This document shows positions 1 to 10,420 of a stretch of DNA of 64,000 bases, piece by piece. Position numbers and translations under genes: made by a program. Origin of the DNA: Phyto melanocephala (taxonomy: Eukaryota; Arthropoda; Insecta; Diptera; Rhinophoridae); NCBI GenBank assembly GCA_941918925.1, contig OW799233.1, positions 114,449,833-114,513,832 on the forward strand, read 5' to 3'. How positions within the stretch are numbered: the first letter of the stretch is position 1; every line of letters starts with the position of its first letter. Below the pieces are notes generated by a model. That model had not been told where the DNA came from. It ran no database searches and saw only the letters and a program-made list of their open reading frames with translations.

Positions 1-1
1 A

Positions 2-145
2 TTGGCCATAATAGTCATTACCCTTTTTTCATTTTATGTTAGAAGAAAAAGCGTCAAAACAAAGAAAGACGATGATGAATGCGATGAAAAGGTGAATACA
101 AATATTTATGATTTAAACAGCTACAGAGGGGTAGCATGTAGCTAG
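2..145 (+). CDS. Possible C-terminal exon of a membrane protein (partial, window edge)
   Basis: An open frame enters at the window edge and runs 47 codons to a TAG at 143-145. It reads as a hydrophobic stretch (LAIIVITLFSFYV), then a basic cluster (RRKSVKTKK) as expected for a stop-transfer signal, then an acidic segment (DDDECDEK) and a tail ending NSYRGVACS. That is the layout of the last membrane segment and cytoplasmic tail of a type I membrane protein. An AATAAA at 199-204 could be a polyadenylation signal. The family is not recognised. The frame is short, its start is outside the window, and in such AT-rich DNA it could be chance. GTGAAT at 92-97 could also act as a weak splice donor. 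Confidence 0.33.
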   Translation: MAIIVITLFSFYVRRKSVKTKKDDDECDEKVNTNIYDLNSYRGVACS

Positions 146-1755
146 CAGTTGAATCTTACATAGAGTATAGAGTTTATTTAAAAACCCTGAATATTTTAAA
201 TAAAATGCTAAGAACGTATAAACGTGTTAATAAAAGGAGAAAATAATATGCATATTCTTCAACTAGGCCCTTTAAATAATATATTAACACATTCAAAAAA
301 TTTTCGAACTTAAGTTCGAATTTTCGAACTTTACAAAATTTGATAATTTTTAAGTAAATAGTCATAAATAGAGGCTTAAGCGTAAGAATTTTCAAATTCT
401 TTAAAAGATTTAATTGAATTTTAGTAGAAGTTGCCAGAAAATGCTGATTTTTAAAAATAATATTCCTTTACAAATCTTTGAACTGAAGTCGGAATATTTA
501 ATTTTGTTAATAAAAAAAGACTAAACAATTTTAATAGACATTGATTGCTTGTTACTTAAATACGATTTTTTTTTATTTTCGTAATAAAAAATTTTTTAAA
601 ATAGTAAAAATCCAAAAATTTAAGAAAAAATTATATACAAACATACATATATTCATGCGTAAATACATGCATACATATGTATACTTAAATATTTATGGAC
701 ATACATATTTTTTTGTAAAAAAAGTAAGCATATGTTCTACATATTCATACTTCCTTTGTTCCACTGTACAGCATTGCTGCCATAATGTCTAGAGATATAT
801 TTAACTTTTTTTACCATTGTATTTTACCGTATGTGCATACGGTATATAATGTTTTTATAAATAATCATATATTTTCTAATGTATGTATACTATACATACT
901 TCAACATATAAACGTAGTATGTCTTTATAAATGTATAAAAATATGTATATTGAAATACACATTTAATTATTTATTTGCAACATTTTCAAATATACTCGTC
1001 TATAAATGAATTTCTTATGTTATTTCGTTTTTTTTTTTTTGTTTGTTTTTTGTTAATTCTAAGCTGTCATTGTGTCAATAGAAATCTTTCATAAACATGA
1101 CATTGATTAATGTTTTCAGCAATTTGTTTTTGTTTTAATTTTTTTCCATCTTTAAGGCAAATAAGAATTGGTTATCCCATTCTACAGCAAAACTCTCGCT
1201 AAGATGTATTTACAGATCTAGTTGTTTTTTTTTTGCTGGGCTTAAATATGTATGTATGTTTGTGTTATTTAACACCTTTAAGAGGCTTAAGGCATCAACT
1301 TATAAGCGATTTTTTGCCAAACAATGTAGCTAAACAATGAAGCCAATGTAAAAATATTTCATATACATGTTTTGCTCCTACTTTTGTACGATTTTTTTCA
1401 AATGATTGATGATGTTAAGCCTTTTTAGGTGAAAAACTTTGTTACACAAAATTAGAAATAAGATAAGGCTTCTTATTTACTTTAACAAGTAAAAAAAACT
1501 CCATTAATTATTTTTATTTCTTGTAAGCAGTTTTATTTTTTCTCTAAACATGTGTTGACATTTTGATCATTAGCATATTTCTTTCATTTTTTAAATTTCC
1601 CTACTGCATTTGAAGGATTTGTGGAAAAGGAAAAAGATTCTTAGCGAAAAAAAAAATAAATATATTAAGAAGAATACAAGAAACAATTAGCATCGCATCA
1701 ATCATTTTGAATTTGGTGTGGTTGCTCAATACAGCATTTTCTTATCCTACCTAAA
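146..1755. other. AT-rich non-coding stretch
   Basis: No gene or identifiable element is seen. The short open frames here are low-complexity Phe/Tyr/Ile-rich readings of AT-rich DNA. The possible AATAAA signal (199-204) would belong to the frame ending at 145. Confidence 0.6.
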
Positions 1756-2187
1756 GTGGTAAAAATCAATATTAACCTGAAAATGAACCCGGCATTAATA
1801 AAAAAAGACTTCGGCACGAATTCGAAGTCTCAGCAATTGGATAAAACCAATAAGCAGAGACAGAAAAGGAGACATTGTAGGCACTTGAAGGCTATTGAAA
1901 CTGTATCAAATCGGACAGATAGACTCATGGGTGAGGACACAACCCCTGAAATGGAAGTTCCGCGGAAGAAGTTCAAGGTTAATCAGCCTTTGAACTCTGA
2001 ACTTAACCAGATACGGAAGGGGACGGGTCTGAACAAAGGACCTAGGCAACGACACACAAAAGCTGTCGAGTCAGATAGGTTGGGAAATGACGCCGACCAG
2101 AGACCAAGCAGTAGTTGTAAAGCTAATGTAAAATCGAAAGGGGGAAGGAAATTTTCGCACAAGTTGCTGGAAGTGGAGTCACTGTAG
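1756..2187 (+). pseudogene. ORF1 (gag-like) remnant of a non-LTR retrotransposon
   Basis: A 143-codon frame, markedly richer in G+C than its surroundings, encodes a highly basic, Gln/Lys/Arg-rich protein (NKQRQKRRHCRHLKAIE near residues 33-49; KGPRQRHTKAVE near 94-105). No zinc knuckle or RRM is visible. Beyond the stop the reading continues in another frame (VTDMSMLASTKVSVMRIV), so the true product was longer and has been frameshifted. The context is the tail of a non-LTR ORF2 less than 500 bp downstream on the same strand. From this I infer that the frame is the first ORF of one internally deleted element, in which ORF1 products bind RNA. It could instead be unrelated host-derived sequence. 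Confidence 0.4.
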
Positions 2188-2945
2188 GTGTCACTGACAT
2201 GTCCATGCTGGCGAGTACAAAGGTCTCTGTGATGAGGATTGTAGATAATCATCAGTGTGCAATGTAAAGTCACAAAAGTCTAGGGCAAACGGCTGTGTCG
2301 TAACGGGACTCAGTGAGATCGGGGTAAGCTTGTAATCTTTGAGTATCGAAGTGGATGAAAAGGATTGCCATTTATGGAAGAGGTCTGCTTCGATATCCCC
2401 CCTACCTGTATATACAAACACAGACATATAAACGATATTGAAAGCTGTAAAGTAAAATAATATATATCTACTAACTGAAGCTTTATGCATAAATACTTTG
2501 CCAAAATGAGAACATAATCTAATAAAGCTTTTGATAGAGATTATTTAGCTTTTATCCACAGGAATTTACACTGAATATCCTTAAGCATAAAAGTGAGAAT
2601 GCAGATTGAGGATGATATTTGTGGAATGTGCCTGGAGGATGCTGAGACAGCACCGCATGTATTATAGTATGCGAGTGTCCAGCCCTGAAAAGAGGGAGAT
2701 TAGGGATCACAGGTTGGATACTATGAGGGGTGCAACGGAAGAGTGCTATGGTAAAGATGCTTGCAATTACAAAGGACTGTCGATAAGTGTTGGCTACAAA
2801 CACCCGTCGGCAGTGTAAAATCGTTTTCTAGTCTAAAGCAAATGTCGGTTGTGGTGCTCAATGAAGGAAGGGATACCGATCAGTATCCACGCAACCAGTG
2901 AGGAGCGAAGCGGGAGGAAAAGAAACCTATAATAGAAGTAGACTA
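2188..2945 (+). mobile_element. 3' end of a non-LTR retrotransposon ORF2 (degenerate)
   Basis: At 2620-2678 the plus strand encodes CGMCLEDAETAPHVL, then after a stop and frameshift CECPALKR. This is the C-X2-C...H...C cysteine-histidine motif that ends ORF2 of jockey/R1/I-type non-LTR elements. An intact frame covers only part of it (2606-2818). Downstream lies a 3' untranslated-like stretch to about 2945 with no clear poly(A) or microsatellite tail. The reverse transcriptase and endonuclease are missing, so the element kept only its two ends. It cannot move by itself. Confidence 0.6.
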
Positions 2946-4756
2946 CTTTGATCTTTTCCTACATCAATATGTGCATACATATAAGCATAATTGTGACATT
3001 ATCAATTTTTAACATCCATTTTGTTCATCATTTAGCATGTTTAAATACTCTGGCCAACTGGGTGTATTTATATATTGGACTCTGTGTATTTGCATGTCTT
3101 GTTCATTACCGTGACATATTGAATTTTATGTTTATCCTGTCTTGTGCTTCTGTCAGCAGCTACTGACTTAAACACTACACCACAATAACTGAGCTCAAAA
3201 CCAAGTTAACGATAAATTAGTTAAAAATATTATTTATGGTGATTTTCGTTAATGGTGTTTTCAATTTGTAGTCTTTGTTTTAGTTCATTTTAAGCTAAAT
3301 ATTCTTAATGGCATTGGTTTTATGTCTTTGCTGTTGTTACTGTTAGTTGGTTGTTTGTACTTATTATTGGTCAGGCATCCGGCTGACAAAGTTGATAAAA
3401 AAAAGTTAAGGCTTAAAACAAACAAACTTTTTTGCAGGATTTTTTCTTGTTAGTGGTTTTGTGTTGTGTGCTAAACGAGATTTGTATCTTTATGCTTGTG
3501 TTCGTACTCTATAATTTCTTACTTTTTGACAGGATTTTGCCGTCCCAGTCTGTAATGTACACCGCAGGCATTATCATTATTCAGTGATTATCATTTAGTT
3601 AATTTAGGAATTTAAACACTCTTTGTTTGTATTTATATTTTTCTTTTCCAACAAAGTGTTAGAGATAAATTATTTGTTTAGAGTGAAGATAATCAGTTAT
3701 GGGTCAATAACGTTAATGGTGTTAAGATAATAATAAAGTAAATTTAACATTTAAAATTTAAAATATTTAAGGATTACAAAAGCAGCCACTTTAAGGCTCA
3801 AAGATTGTAGAGTAAGTTTAGCCATTAAGTACCTTTTGTCTCGGAAAGACCTGAATATTTACTAATAATTTCTAATTTATTTCAATAATACAATTTACAG
3901 AATGTCATAACCAAAATGTTGCACAACTCTAGTCATTCCTTATACAATTTAATTTGTTTAACTCTAACGACCCTGTTTATTTTAGCCCGATGTAATGAAT
4001 AAATAAATAAATGCTTAAACAAATTTTTGTTATTTTCCAAACAAAACTAAAAAAGTCTTAATCCTTTAAAATCGCTCACACACAGTTACACACAAGAAAC
4101 CCTCAGACTCCTGACGACATGTTGGCATAGAAAACATAAATCATAATCAAAAATTCTAAATTTAAATTCATTTCGTACGAATGACAATGACAACAATATA
4201 AAATTTACAAAATATTACATGTTGTGTACAACAAACAGCACTACAAGAAACACTTGAATTTTATGGTTTTTGTTCTGCTATTGATAAGACAACAAAAAAA
4301 ACAAATACCTCTGTATATATGCAACAAAAACTATAACTACTTTTTCTCAAGAATTGTGTTGTAAATACTCTTTCCTTTTCTTTTATTATCCTTTTTCATA
4401 TTAAGCCATATCCACTGTTTCCAAAGGGGGACAAAATTGTTGAATAAGAAAAATGAAAATAAATAAAGATGAGGAGAATATTTTGTAGACATAAAAAATC
4501 ATTTTCATAAACAGACATTTGAATAACTATTGAGAGAAAGCTTTACTTAGATTTTTAAAAACAATAGGCATATGACGAATCTTAATGGCACTCTATACCC
4601 TACCATAATTTGTTAAAGGAAACCATGCAGGTACCGGAAGTTTATGCAAATGCATGTTGTTCTCCTCAAATCTTTAAACAGAACATCGACGTAACGTAAA
4701 TTTCTATATAAATTAACGTAGATAGAATCTATTTTATATTCAGAGCGTTTTTTAAT
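2946..4756. other. AT-rich non-coding stretch
   Basis: No coding region, terminal repeats or RNA gene is recognised. Homopolymer runs and short AT repeats dominate. Confidence 0.55.
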
Positions 4757-4764
4757 GTCTTGAT

Positions 4765-5137
4765 CAAGGTATATTCATGCAGGTATATGCAACGGTGAAT
4801 TAGTACAACAAAGCAACTTTTAAGGGGATGATTTCTTTCAAGGCCAATTCATATATCAGGGATGTATAAGTTGTTATAATATGTTTAATTTAATAAAATT
4901 TGATTAAAAAAGGATATTTATTTGTGAAAAACATTATAAACGTTATAAAAACAATAAATATAAAAAAATTTGGTATATTTATTATCAAAAAAGGACAGTT
5001 GCTTAACTTAATTGTTTTATACCTAAACCAAAATCACCTTTTCCATCCTTACATTAATAAGTGAAATCAAGGCGAATTCAAGAAATTTTGATATTGTATT
5101 TCTCCATCATAATTTTCACCTGCATTAATTCGCCTTG
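4765..5137 (+). mobile_element. hAT-type MITE, copy 1
   Basis: The element begins CAAGGTATATTCATGCAGGT and ends in the near complement of that sequence (...CACCTGCATTAATTCGCCTTG). Its termini are therefore imperfect inverted repeats of about 20 bp. The flanking 8-mers GTCTTGAT (4757-4764) and GTTTTGAG (5138-5145) agree at six of eight bases and look like an aged 8-bp target duplication, the length typical of hAT transposons. A second copy with the same interior lies in the opposite orientation at 31156-31534. It has no open frame, so it depended on a transposase supplied elsewhere. Confidence 0.75.
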
Positions 5138-5145
5138 GTTTTGAG

Positions 5146-5930
5146 AGCATTAGTCGCTCAACAACTTTATTGTGTTTTCATTATAACCAAATACATTTTC
5201 CAACAATCTTATATGTTTTTGTTGTTTAAGCGGAAGGAAAATAAACAAAGGAAATAAAAGAAAATAAAAGCAAAAAAAAATAATAAAATAACGAAATAAG
5301 AATATTAAACGACACTTTCGTCGATTAAACGAGAGACAAAATTTTTCGGCTGGCTGTTACAGAAGCAATTCTGTTTGATCGTTCAGAATAACAGTTGTAA
5401 GCACATAAAAAACTCTCAGAATGATTCAGCATATTGTTAAACGAGCTCAGACATGCACTTACTACAAGCGTCGTCGTTGGACTGTATTTTTTATGTTTAA
5501 AAGCTTTCTGCGAACAAATAAATAAATTTTGATTTTGAAAAAAATCCTTATTTTATTTAAGTTTATAAAATACTATCTAAACCACCAACAATGATACAAA
5601 CAAAATTACGCACTGCGCAATGTTATTGGAATCAAAAACAAACAAAAAAGTGGTCATTTGTGACGTCACACCAGCAAACAAGTTATATTACAAGCAAAAA
5701 TTAAAAATTAAGAAAATTTGATCTTGAGGGAATATCGTATTTCACTTCCTACTAGATCCGTTCTTAATTTCAATAGTAAACTAAGTTCGAGAGGCAGGCA
5801 AACAAAAAATTACAGTCAGATTACGATTTTAAAAATTCATTTTAGATTTATTTTATTTAATTTATCTATTCAAAATTTTAAAAAAAATATTTTGTTTTTC
5901 AGTGTAAAAAAAGATTCGTACCATGTGGCA
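5146..5930. other. AT-rich non-coding stretch
   Basis: No gene is recognised. The open frame at 5718-5960 is mostly low complexity. Only its last residues (NRLSNEQR) belong to the transposase remnant that starts at 5931. Confidence 0.5.
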
Positions 5931-6500
5931 ATGAATAGATTATCGAACGAACAACGCTAGAAAATCGTTAAATCTAATATATAAAATTCTCGTGTCGTGG
6001 TGTTTGTGATTAAACTCCTCCGAAATGGCTTGATCGATTTTCAAGAAATTTTATGTGCATATCGGGTATGTCTGAGAATCGGTCAACATCCATTTTTCAT
6101 GCTTCTCAACGACAACGCCTTTTTTCAAGCCCCCTCAGGTAGGCCAGAATGCTGAACCGATCTTCTTGACATTTTCACAAAATATAATTTAGACTCTAAT
6201 ATGATTAATAGGATAGTTTTTTTTACCACGCCTACTTTAACGCCCACTTTGTTTTAATTATGTACTTGCAGCGAAATAGTTTTTATTTAAATATTTCCTA
6301 GAAATAATTTATATGGCAAAACAACGTTTGCCGGGTCAGCTAGTTTTAATATAAAATTTCGTATGATGCGAGAAATGTTTTTTTAAAAATAACGTCCATT
6401 TTATGGTCGTCATAATCTACCAACGGAACAGGTTATGCAAGCTGTTGTAGCCAAATTTTGCACTAGATTAACTTTTTTGGATATTAATCCACCAATGAGT
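5931..6500 (+). pseudogene. Mariner-like transposase N-terminus, split by a Helitron
   Basis: From ATG 5931 the plus strand reads MNRLSNEQR-stop-KIVK and is then interrupted at 5972/6345 by the Helitron. It resumes as F-stop-YKISYDARNVFLK and, after frameshifts, FYGRHNLPTEQVMQAVVAKF then TFLDINPP up to about 6500. This is the helix-turn-helix DNA-binding region of the Tc1/mariner transposases of the type seen as DD41D at 52605-53325. The catalytic domain is absent. The many stops and shifts show an old copy. The family assignment rests on remembered motifs. Confidence 0.65.
5973..6344 (+). mobile_element. Non-autonomous Helitron (372 bp)
   Basis: The 5' end is TCTAATATATAAAATTCTCG and the 3' end is CCGGGTCAGCTAGT. 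A perfect 6-bp hairpin (GGCAAA 6315-6320, TTTGCC 6327-6332) stands 7 bases before the terminal CTAGT. TC start, CTRR-like end, subterminal hairpin, no inverted repeats and no target duplication are the hallmarks of Helitrons. It lies between A5972 and T6345, the expected A/T target. Removing it rejoins the transposase reading around it. No Rep/helicase frame is present. Such rolling-circle elements need an autonomous relative. Confidence 0.9.
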
Positions 6501-7098
6501 GTGGGAAGATGAGCATTATTATACATAATTCGAACCTGTTGTCAACAATTCGACCACCTATTAGAGATACGAATTAAAATTTGACACCGTTGTCTTCATA
6601 GGGGTTGTACGATGATTTTTTTATGGCAGTTGCTACGTATGCGCCAGGCTATTTAAAAATTTGAACAATGTTCAATTACCATAAAATATATTACAAAAAT
6701 GGTAACAGTTTTTTATTTACGTAAATTTTTCGGTCACAACTATGCGCTGAATAATTCAAAAATGTATCATTTCATTTCAAAATGCTTTCTTGATCTAAAT
6801 GCTAAGTCAATAGAAAATACATCATTATTAGATAAAACAATTACAGGCGTTCTCATTACTACAGCATCACTAGAATATTTAATTTTTACGTAGATGGAAC
6901 AAAAGTCCATTGTTTGTCCTCGTCCTTGTACGTCACTCTAAAATATAGCCGAAGTAGGGGAAAGTGTGGTCGCTAATCCACAAACTTTGATTCGACATCG
7001 ATTTGATTTGGTAAAATATCTGCATTTTAAAACGCAGAAGATTTAATCGATACAAAAAATCAATCGAAGAAATAATGGGCAGAGCCGTGGATTTTCTG
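6501..7098. other. Degenerate non-coding stretch
   Basis: This may hold further unrecognisable remains of the transposase upstream, but no motif can be placed. The short open frame at 6699-6893 has no recognisable domain. Confidence 0.4.
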
Positions 7099-7182
7099 AT
7101 TGTTTCTACAACCAAATATTGTTATAGAAACTATAATATGACCGTCGTGATCATGTCGTAAACATGGTTTTTCTTTGCGTGT
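7099..7182 (-). repeat. Fragment of the CACGCAAAG-ended element family
   Basis: This 84-bp block holds an ACAACCAAATATTGTTATAG motif, a GACCGTCGTGATCATG-like segment and the terminal sequence ...GGTTTTTCTTTGCGTG. It matches the end of the elements at 30994-32110, 34481-36388 and 46656-47267. Only this one end is recognisable. It is followed by TA, as is the copy ending at 47267. Confidence 0.7.
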
Positions 7183-8995
7183 ATGTGTGAAATATAATAC
7201 ACTATTACAAAGTATATGTTGAAGGTGTAGGGTATACAAAAAAGGATTATTATTTTGTCCTACAAAAAAAATGCATGCCCTTGCAAAATTTTCGATAAAA
7301 CCCTTGTATAAAAATAAATAATAAAACAACATAAATCATTTTCAAATATTATAAACTTAATAAAACAGTTAAACTTACAAAAGCCCTTCAAAAAAATTAT
7401 ACAACATGTCAAAATAATAGAAGTGAATGTGAAAAAATTTAGTTACAGCTAAAGAAGTTTGTATGTATAAATAACTTGTTTTACTTTTTTGTTATTTTCT
7501 TTTATTACAACATTACTTCACTACACACAAGTGTATTTTTGTCTATGAAAATTATTCAACTGAATCCGCTGTAAGATGTTAAAAAGTTTTGTTTGGTTCG
7601 TTTCGTTTCTGAAGATTAAGGATGCATAAAAAAGGTCAATGATACTTGATATAGAGAAAATTCTTTTCTCTTTCAGCTTTTTCCTTGAATAAAACGCTTG
7701 ATTATACTTCAGACAATTAGCTTTTATTTTATTATAGATGTTGCTTTCTTTTTTAACAATTTTATTTTGGGTAGAGTCATAAATTTTGTGGGAGCGGGCT
7801 GGGTTACTTTTATTCGAAACTCTGAATACATAATTTTATTGGCGTTTTATGTGTAAGTGATTTTGTTATTTTGACACTTGAACCAAAAATGGTAAGTTAA
7901 TTGTCTGGAAAAGTTTGAATTTTTAAAAATCAAGGAAAAAAATTTTAAAATAAATTGAAATAAATGTAGTTTAAAATCTTATTAATTTTTTTTTATTCGT
8001 ATATTCAGTTTCCCAAAAAAAATTTTTTTTCAGTGTATTCCGACATGCAAATATTTAACTAATAACAATAAAAATTTATAATTTTGTGTCTTACGCTCTC
8101 ACTCTCTTACTCTCTTTCGCGACTTTATCTCTCTGTCTTTCTGCATAATTTGTTGCGAATTATTACTTTGTTACAATTAGTTACGCCTCATTGCAACTTT
8201 TTGGCAGTTATTCTTTTTTATATCCCCATAAAAAAAGTTTCCTTCTTTTATTTATAGCTAAATCAAATGATTTTCAGCACAGAGTATATAGTATTTTAAA
8301 ATAACAACAAATATTTTTTCCAGTTTCCCGCCCCAAACTACTGCTTAAGGAATGCTATGCGAAAAGCAGATTTTCATTTTTAAATTTAAACAATAAAAAA
8401 ATCCACCGCCATATCAGAAATATTTTTACCATTTTTATAACCTTTAGAAAATATTTTTAAACTAGCCCATCCTCAAAGATGAAAATCACATACACACTAA
8501 GATTCTTTGTTATCAACCGAGTTAGTGTAGTCGTGGTAATAAAATTACTACTATGAATTTGTGTTATTCAATTGTATCCTTCATAAGAAAAATTTGTAAT
8601 GGGGGTTTGTGTAAAAAAAACTTAATTGTTTTACGCTTTAATACATTCACAAAGTTAGATTTGTCTCAAACGCCAAAATGCTATTTGTTTTTCTTCTACT
8701 GAGACCACCAATTGTTACATGGCAGGCAAATAGTTGAAAAATTTGCTTTGCTTAGATAATAATGTGAAAGTAATATAATAAGCGTATTTTATTTAATAAT
8801 AATTTAAGTATATTTTCTTGATAAATAGCAATTTCTTTAAAAAGGTGTTTGATTTTAAATTATTTTCAAACTTTGCGTATGCGCGTACACATCCTCTGGA
8901 TACAGTGTTGCTAGAGGAAAGAACGAGTTCTCCAAATTGTTTGGTTATAGAAGGAATTAGTACAGAAAAACATAATTAAAAAAATTATTTTAAAC
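7183..8995. other. AT-rich non-coding stretch
   Basis: No gene, RNA or delimited repeat is recognised. A pyrimidine-rich run (CTCTCACTCTCTTACTCTCT, near 8095-8115) is the only clear compositional feature. Confidence 0.55.
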
Positions 8996-9555
8996 AAGTA
9001 AGAGTGCTATATTCGGCCGTGCCGAATCTTATATACCCTTCACAACGTGTAGTCATGCAATAACAGTAGTTTGTATCACCATTCATCCCATATGAAATAC
9101 GTACATAACATATAAAAACATCCCATTGTAAAATAATAAATTTACGTATGTGTTAAAAAATATAAAAATAAAATTAAAAAAAATTAAAAAAAAAACAAAA
9201 AAAGAAATTAAAAAAAAACAAAAAAAAATATATAAAAAAAATTTAAAAAAATTAAAAAAATAAAAAAAAATTATTAAAAATGTAAATAATATACATATAT
9301 AATAAAAATGAAAAATTAATAAAAAAATTAAAAAAAATATTAAAAAATAAAAATAAAATAAAAAAAAATATTAAAAAAAAAATAAAAAAAAAATTATAAA
9401 AAAATAATAAAAACATAAATAATATATAAAATAAAAAATAAAAAAGAAATTTTTTTTGGGCTCAGCTGGGGTTCGATGCCACGTTTACTCCAACCAATAT
9501 ACCACGTTTGTATGTATGTATGTATGTATGTATGTATGTATGTATGTATGTATGT
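8996..9555 (-). mobile_element. TTCGGC-hairpin repeat, minus-oriented half of a fold-back
   Basis: It starts AACAAGTAAGAGTGCTATAT followed by the hairpin ATTCGGC-CGT-GCCGAAT and TATACCCTTCAC. It then matches in inverse order the right half of the element at 26482-27330, including the CATCCCATATG segment, a long A-rich tract (about 9150-9450) and the module GGCTCAGCTGGGGTTCGATG near 9461-9480. It ends in a TATG microsatellite (about 9508-9556) where the sequence switches orientation. The family has no coding capacity that I can see. Confidence 0.7.
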
Positions 9556-9556
9556 G
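9508..9556. repeat. (TATG)n microsatellite
   Basis: About eleven uninterrupted TATG units. The run sits at the symmetry point between the two inverted halves of the hairpin repeat, and a shorter ACAT run lies at the matching place in the other arm (9839-9860). Confidence 0.95.
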
Positions 9557-10220
9557 TAAAATTTCTACAATTTTCATTTCCGACCCCATAAAGTATATGT
9601 TTTCTGAAAGCTTATGAATAGGGGAGTTGATTAAGCTCTGTCAGTCTGTCCGTGTGTATGTTGAAATCAATTTTTTTAAGCCCCCCGACATCGCCTGGAC
9701 CCGGGTCGGGTATTTAAATATCAGAAATATTCGGGAGTAGATCGGTATTGAAAATCGGAAACATCTGTAAATAAACAACTGAGATATGAGGAAAAAACCA
9801 CAGCTACCTCGTTTTTTTAACACAACAACAACATACATATGTACATACATACATACATTCATACAAACGTGGTATACCGGCTCGAGTATACGTGGCATCG
9901 AATCCCAGCTGAGCCACAAAAAATTTTTTTTTATTTTTATTTTTATTTTTTTTTTATTTTTTTTATTTTTTTTTATTTTTTATTTTTTATTAAATACAGT
10001 TTTATAATTATTTTTTTTTAATTTTTTATTTAATTTTTTTTTTATTTTTTTTTTAATTTTTATTTAATTTTTTATTATTCCCTTTTATTTTTTTTTTTTT
10101 TTAATATTTTTAAATTTCTTTTTATATTTTACTTTATATTTATTAGTTATATTTTTATTTTTTAATTTTTTTTTAATTTTTTTTTTTTAATTTTTTTATA
10201 TCGTCTTGAATTTTTTTTAT
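9557..10220 (+). mobile_element. TTCGGC-hairpin repeat, plus-oriented half with T-rich arm
   Basis: From 9557 the sequence follows the left half of the element at 26482-27330: CCCCATAAAGTATATG, CTTATGAATAGGGGAGT, the GACAT...CCCGGGT segment, then CATCGAATCCCAGCTGAGCC (9894-9915). A T-rich tract runs from about 9920 to 10215. This half and the preceding one are inverted relative to each other, so A-rich and T-rich tracts face each other. The open frames across the T-rich tract are low-complexity Phe/Ile readings and not genes. Confidence 0.7.
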
Positions 10221-10420
10221 TTTTATACCCTTCACACAGTGAAAAAGGGTATATATAGTTTGTCATTCCGTGTGAAATTTCCACAATTTTCATTCCCGAC
10301 GCCATAAAGTATATATTTTCTGAAAGCTTATGAATAGGGGAGTCGATTAAGCCCTGTCAGTCTGTCCGTCTGTCCGCGTGTATGTTGAAGTCATCTTTTT
10401 GAAATAATGGGGGGTGCAAT
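10221..10420 (+). mobile_element. Truncated TTCGGC-hairpin repeat (left terminus)
   Basis: It begins TTTTTATACCCTTCACACAG and folds as TACCCTTCAC with GTGAAAAAGGGTA. It continues with the family signature (CATTCCGTGTGAAATTTC, GCCATAAAGTATAT, GAATAGGGGAGTCGATTAAG, GTCTGTCCGTCTGTCCG), then breaks off near a run GGGGGGTGCAATAAACCCCCC that is itself a small hairpin (about 10410-10430). Confidence 0.75.

Noticed and set aside
2191..2504. Minus-strand open frames over the non-LTR remnant
   Set aside because: Antisense shadows of a plus-strand retrotransposon remnant; no domain.
9461..9480. A real tRNA gene at the A/B-box-like module
   Set aside because: The two boxes abut, and no anticodon arm or acceptor stem can be formed; at most it is tRNA-derived.
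9786..10021. Plus-strand open frames rich in Phe and Ile
   Set aside because: Readings of a T-rich tract in a dispersed repeat.
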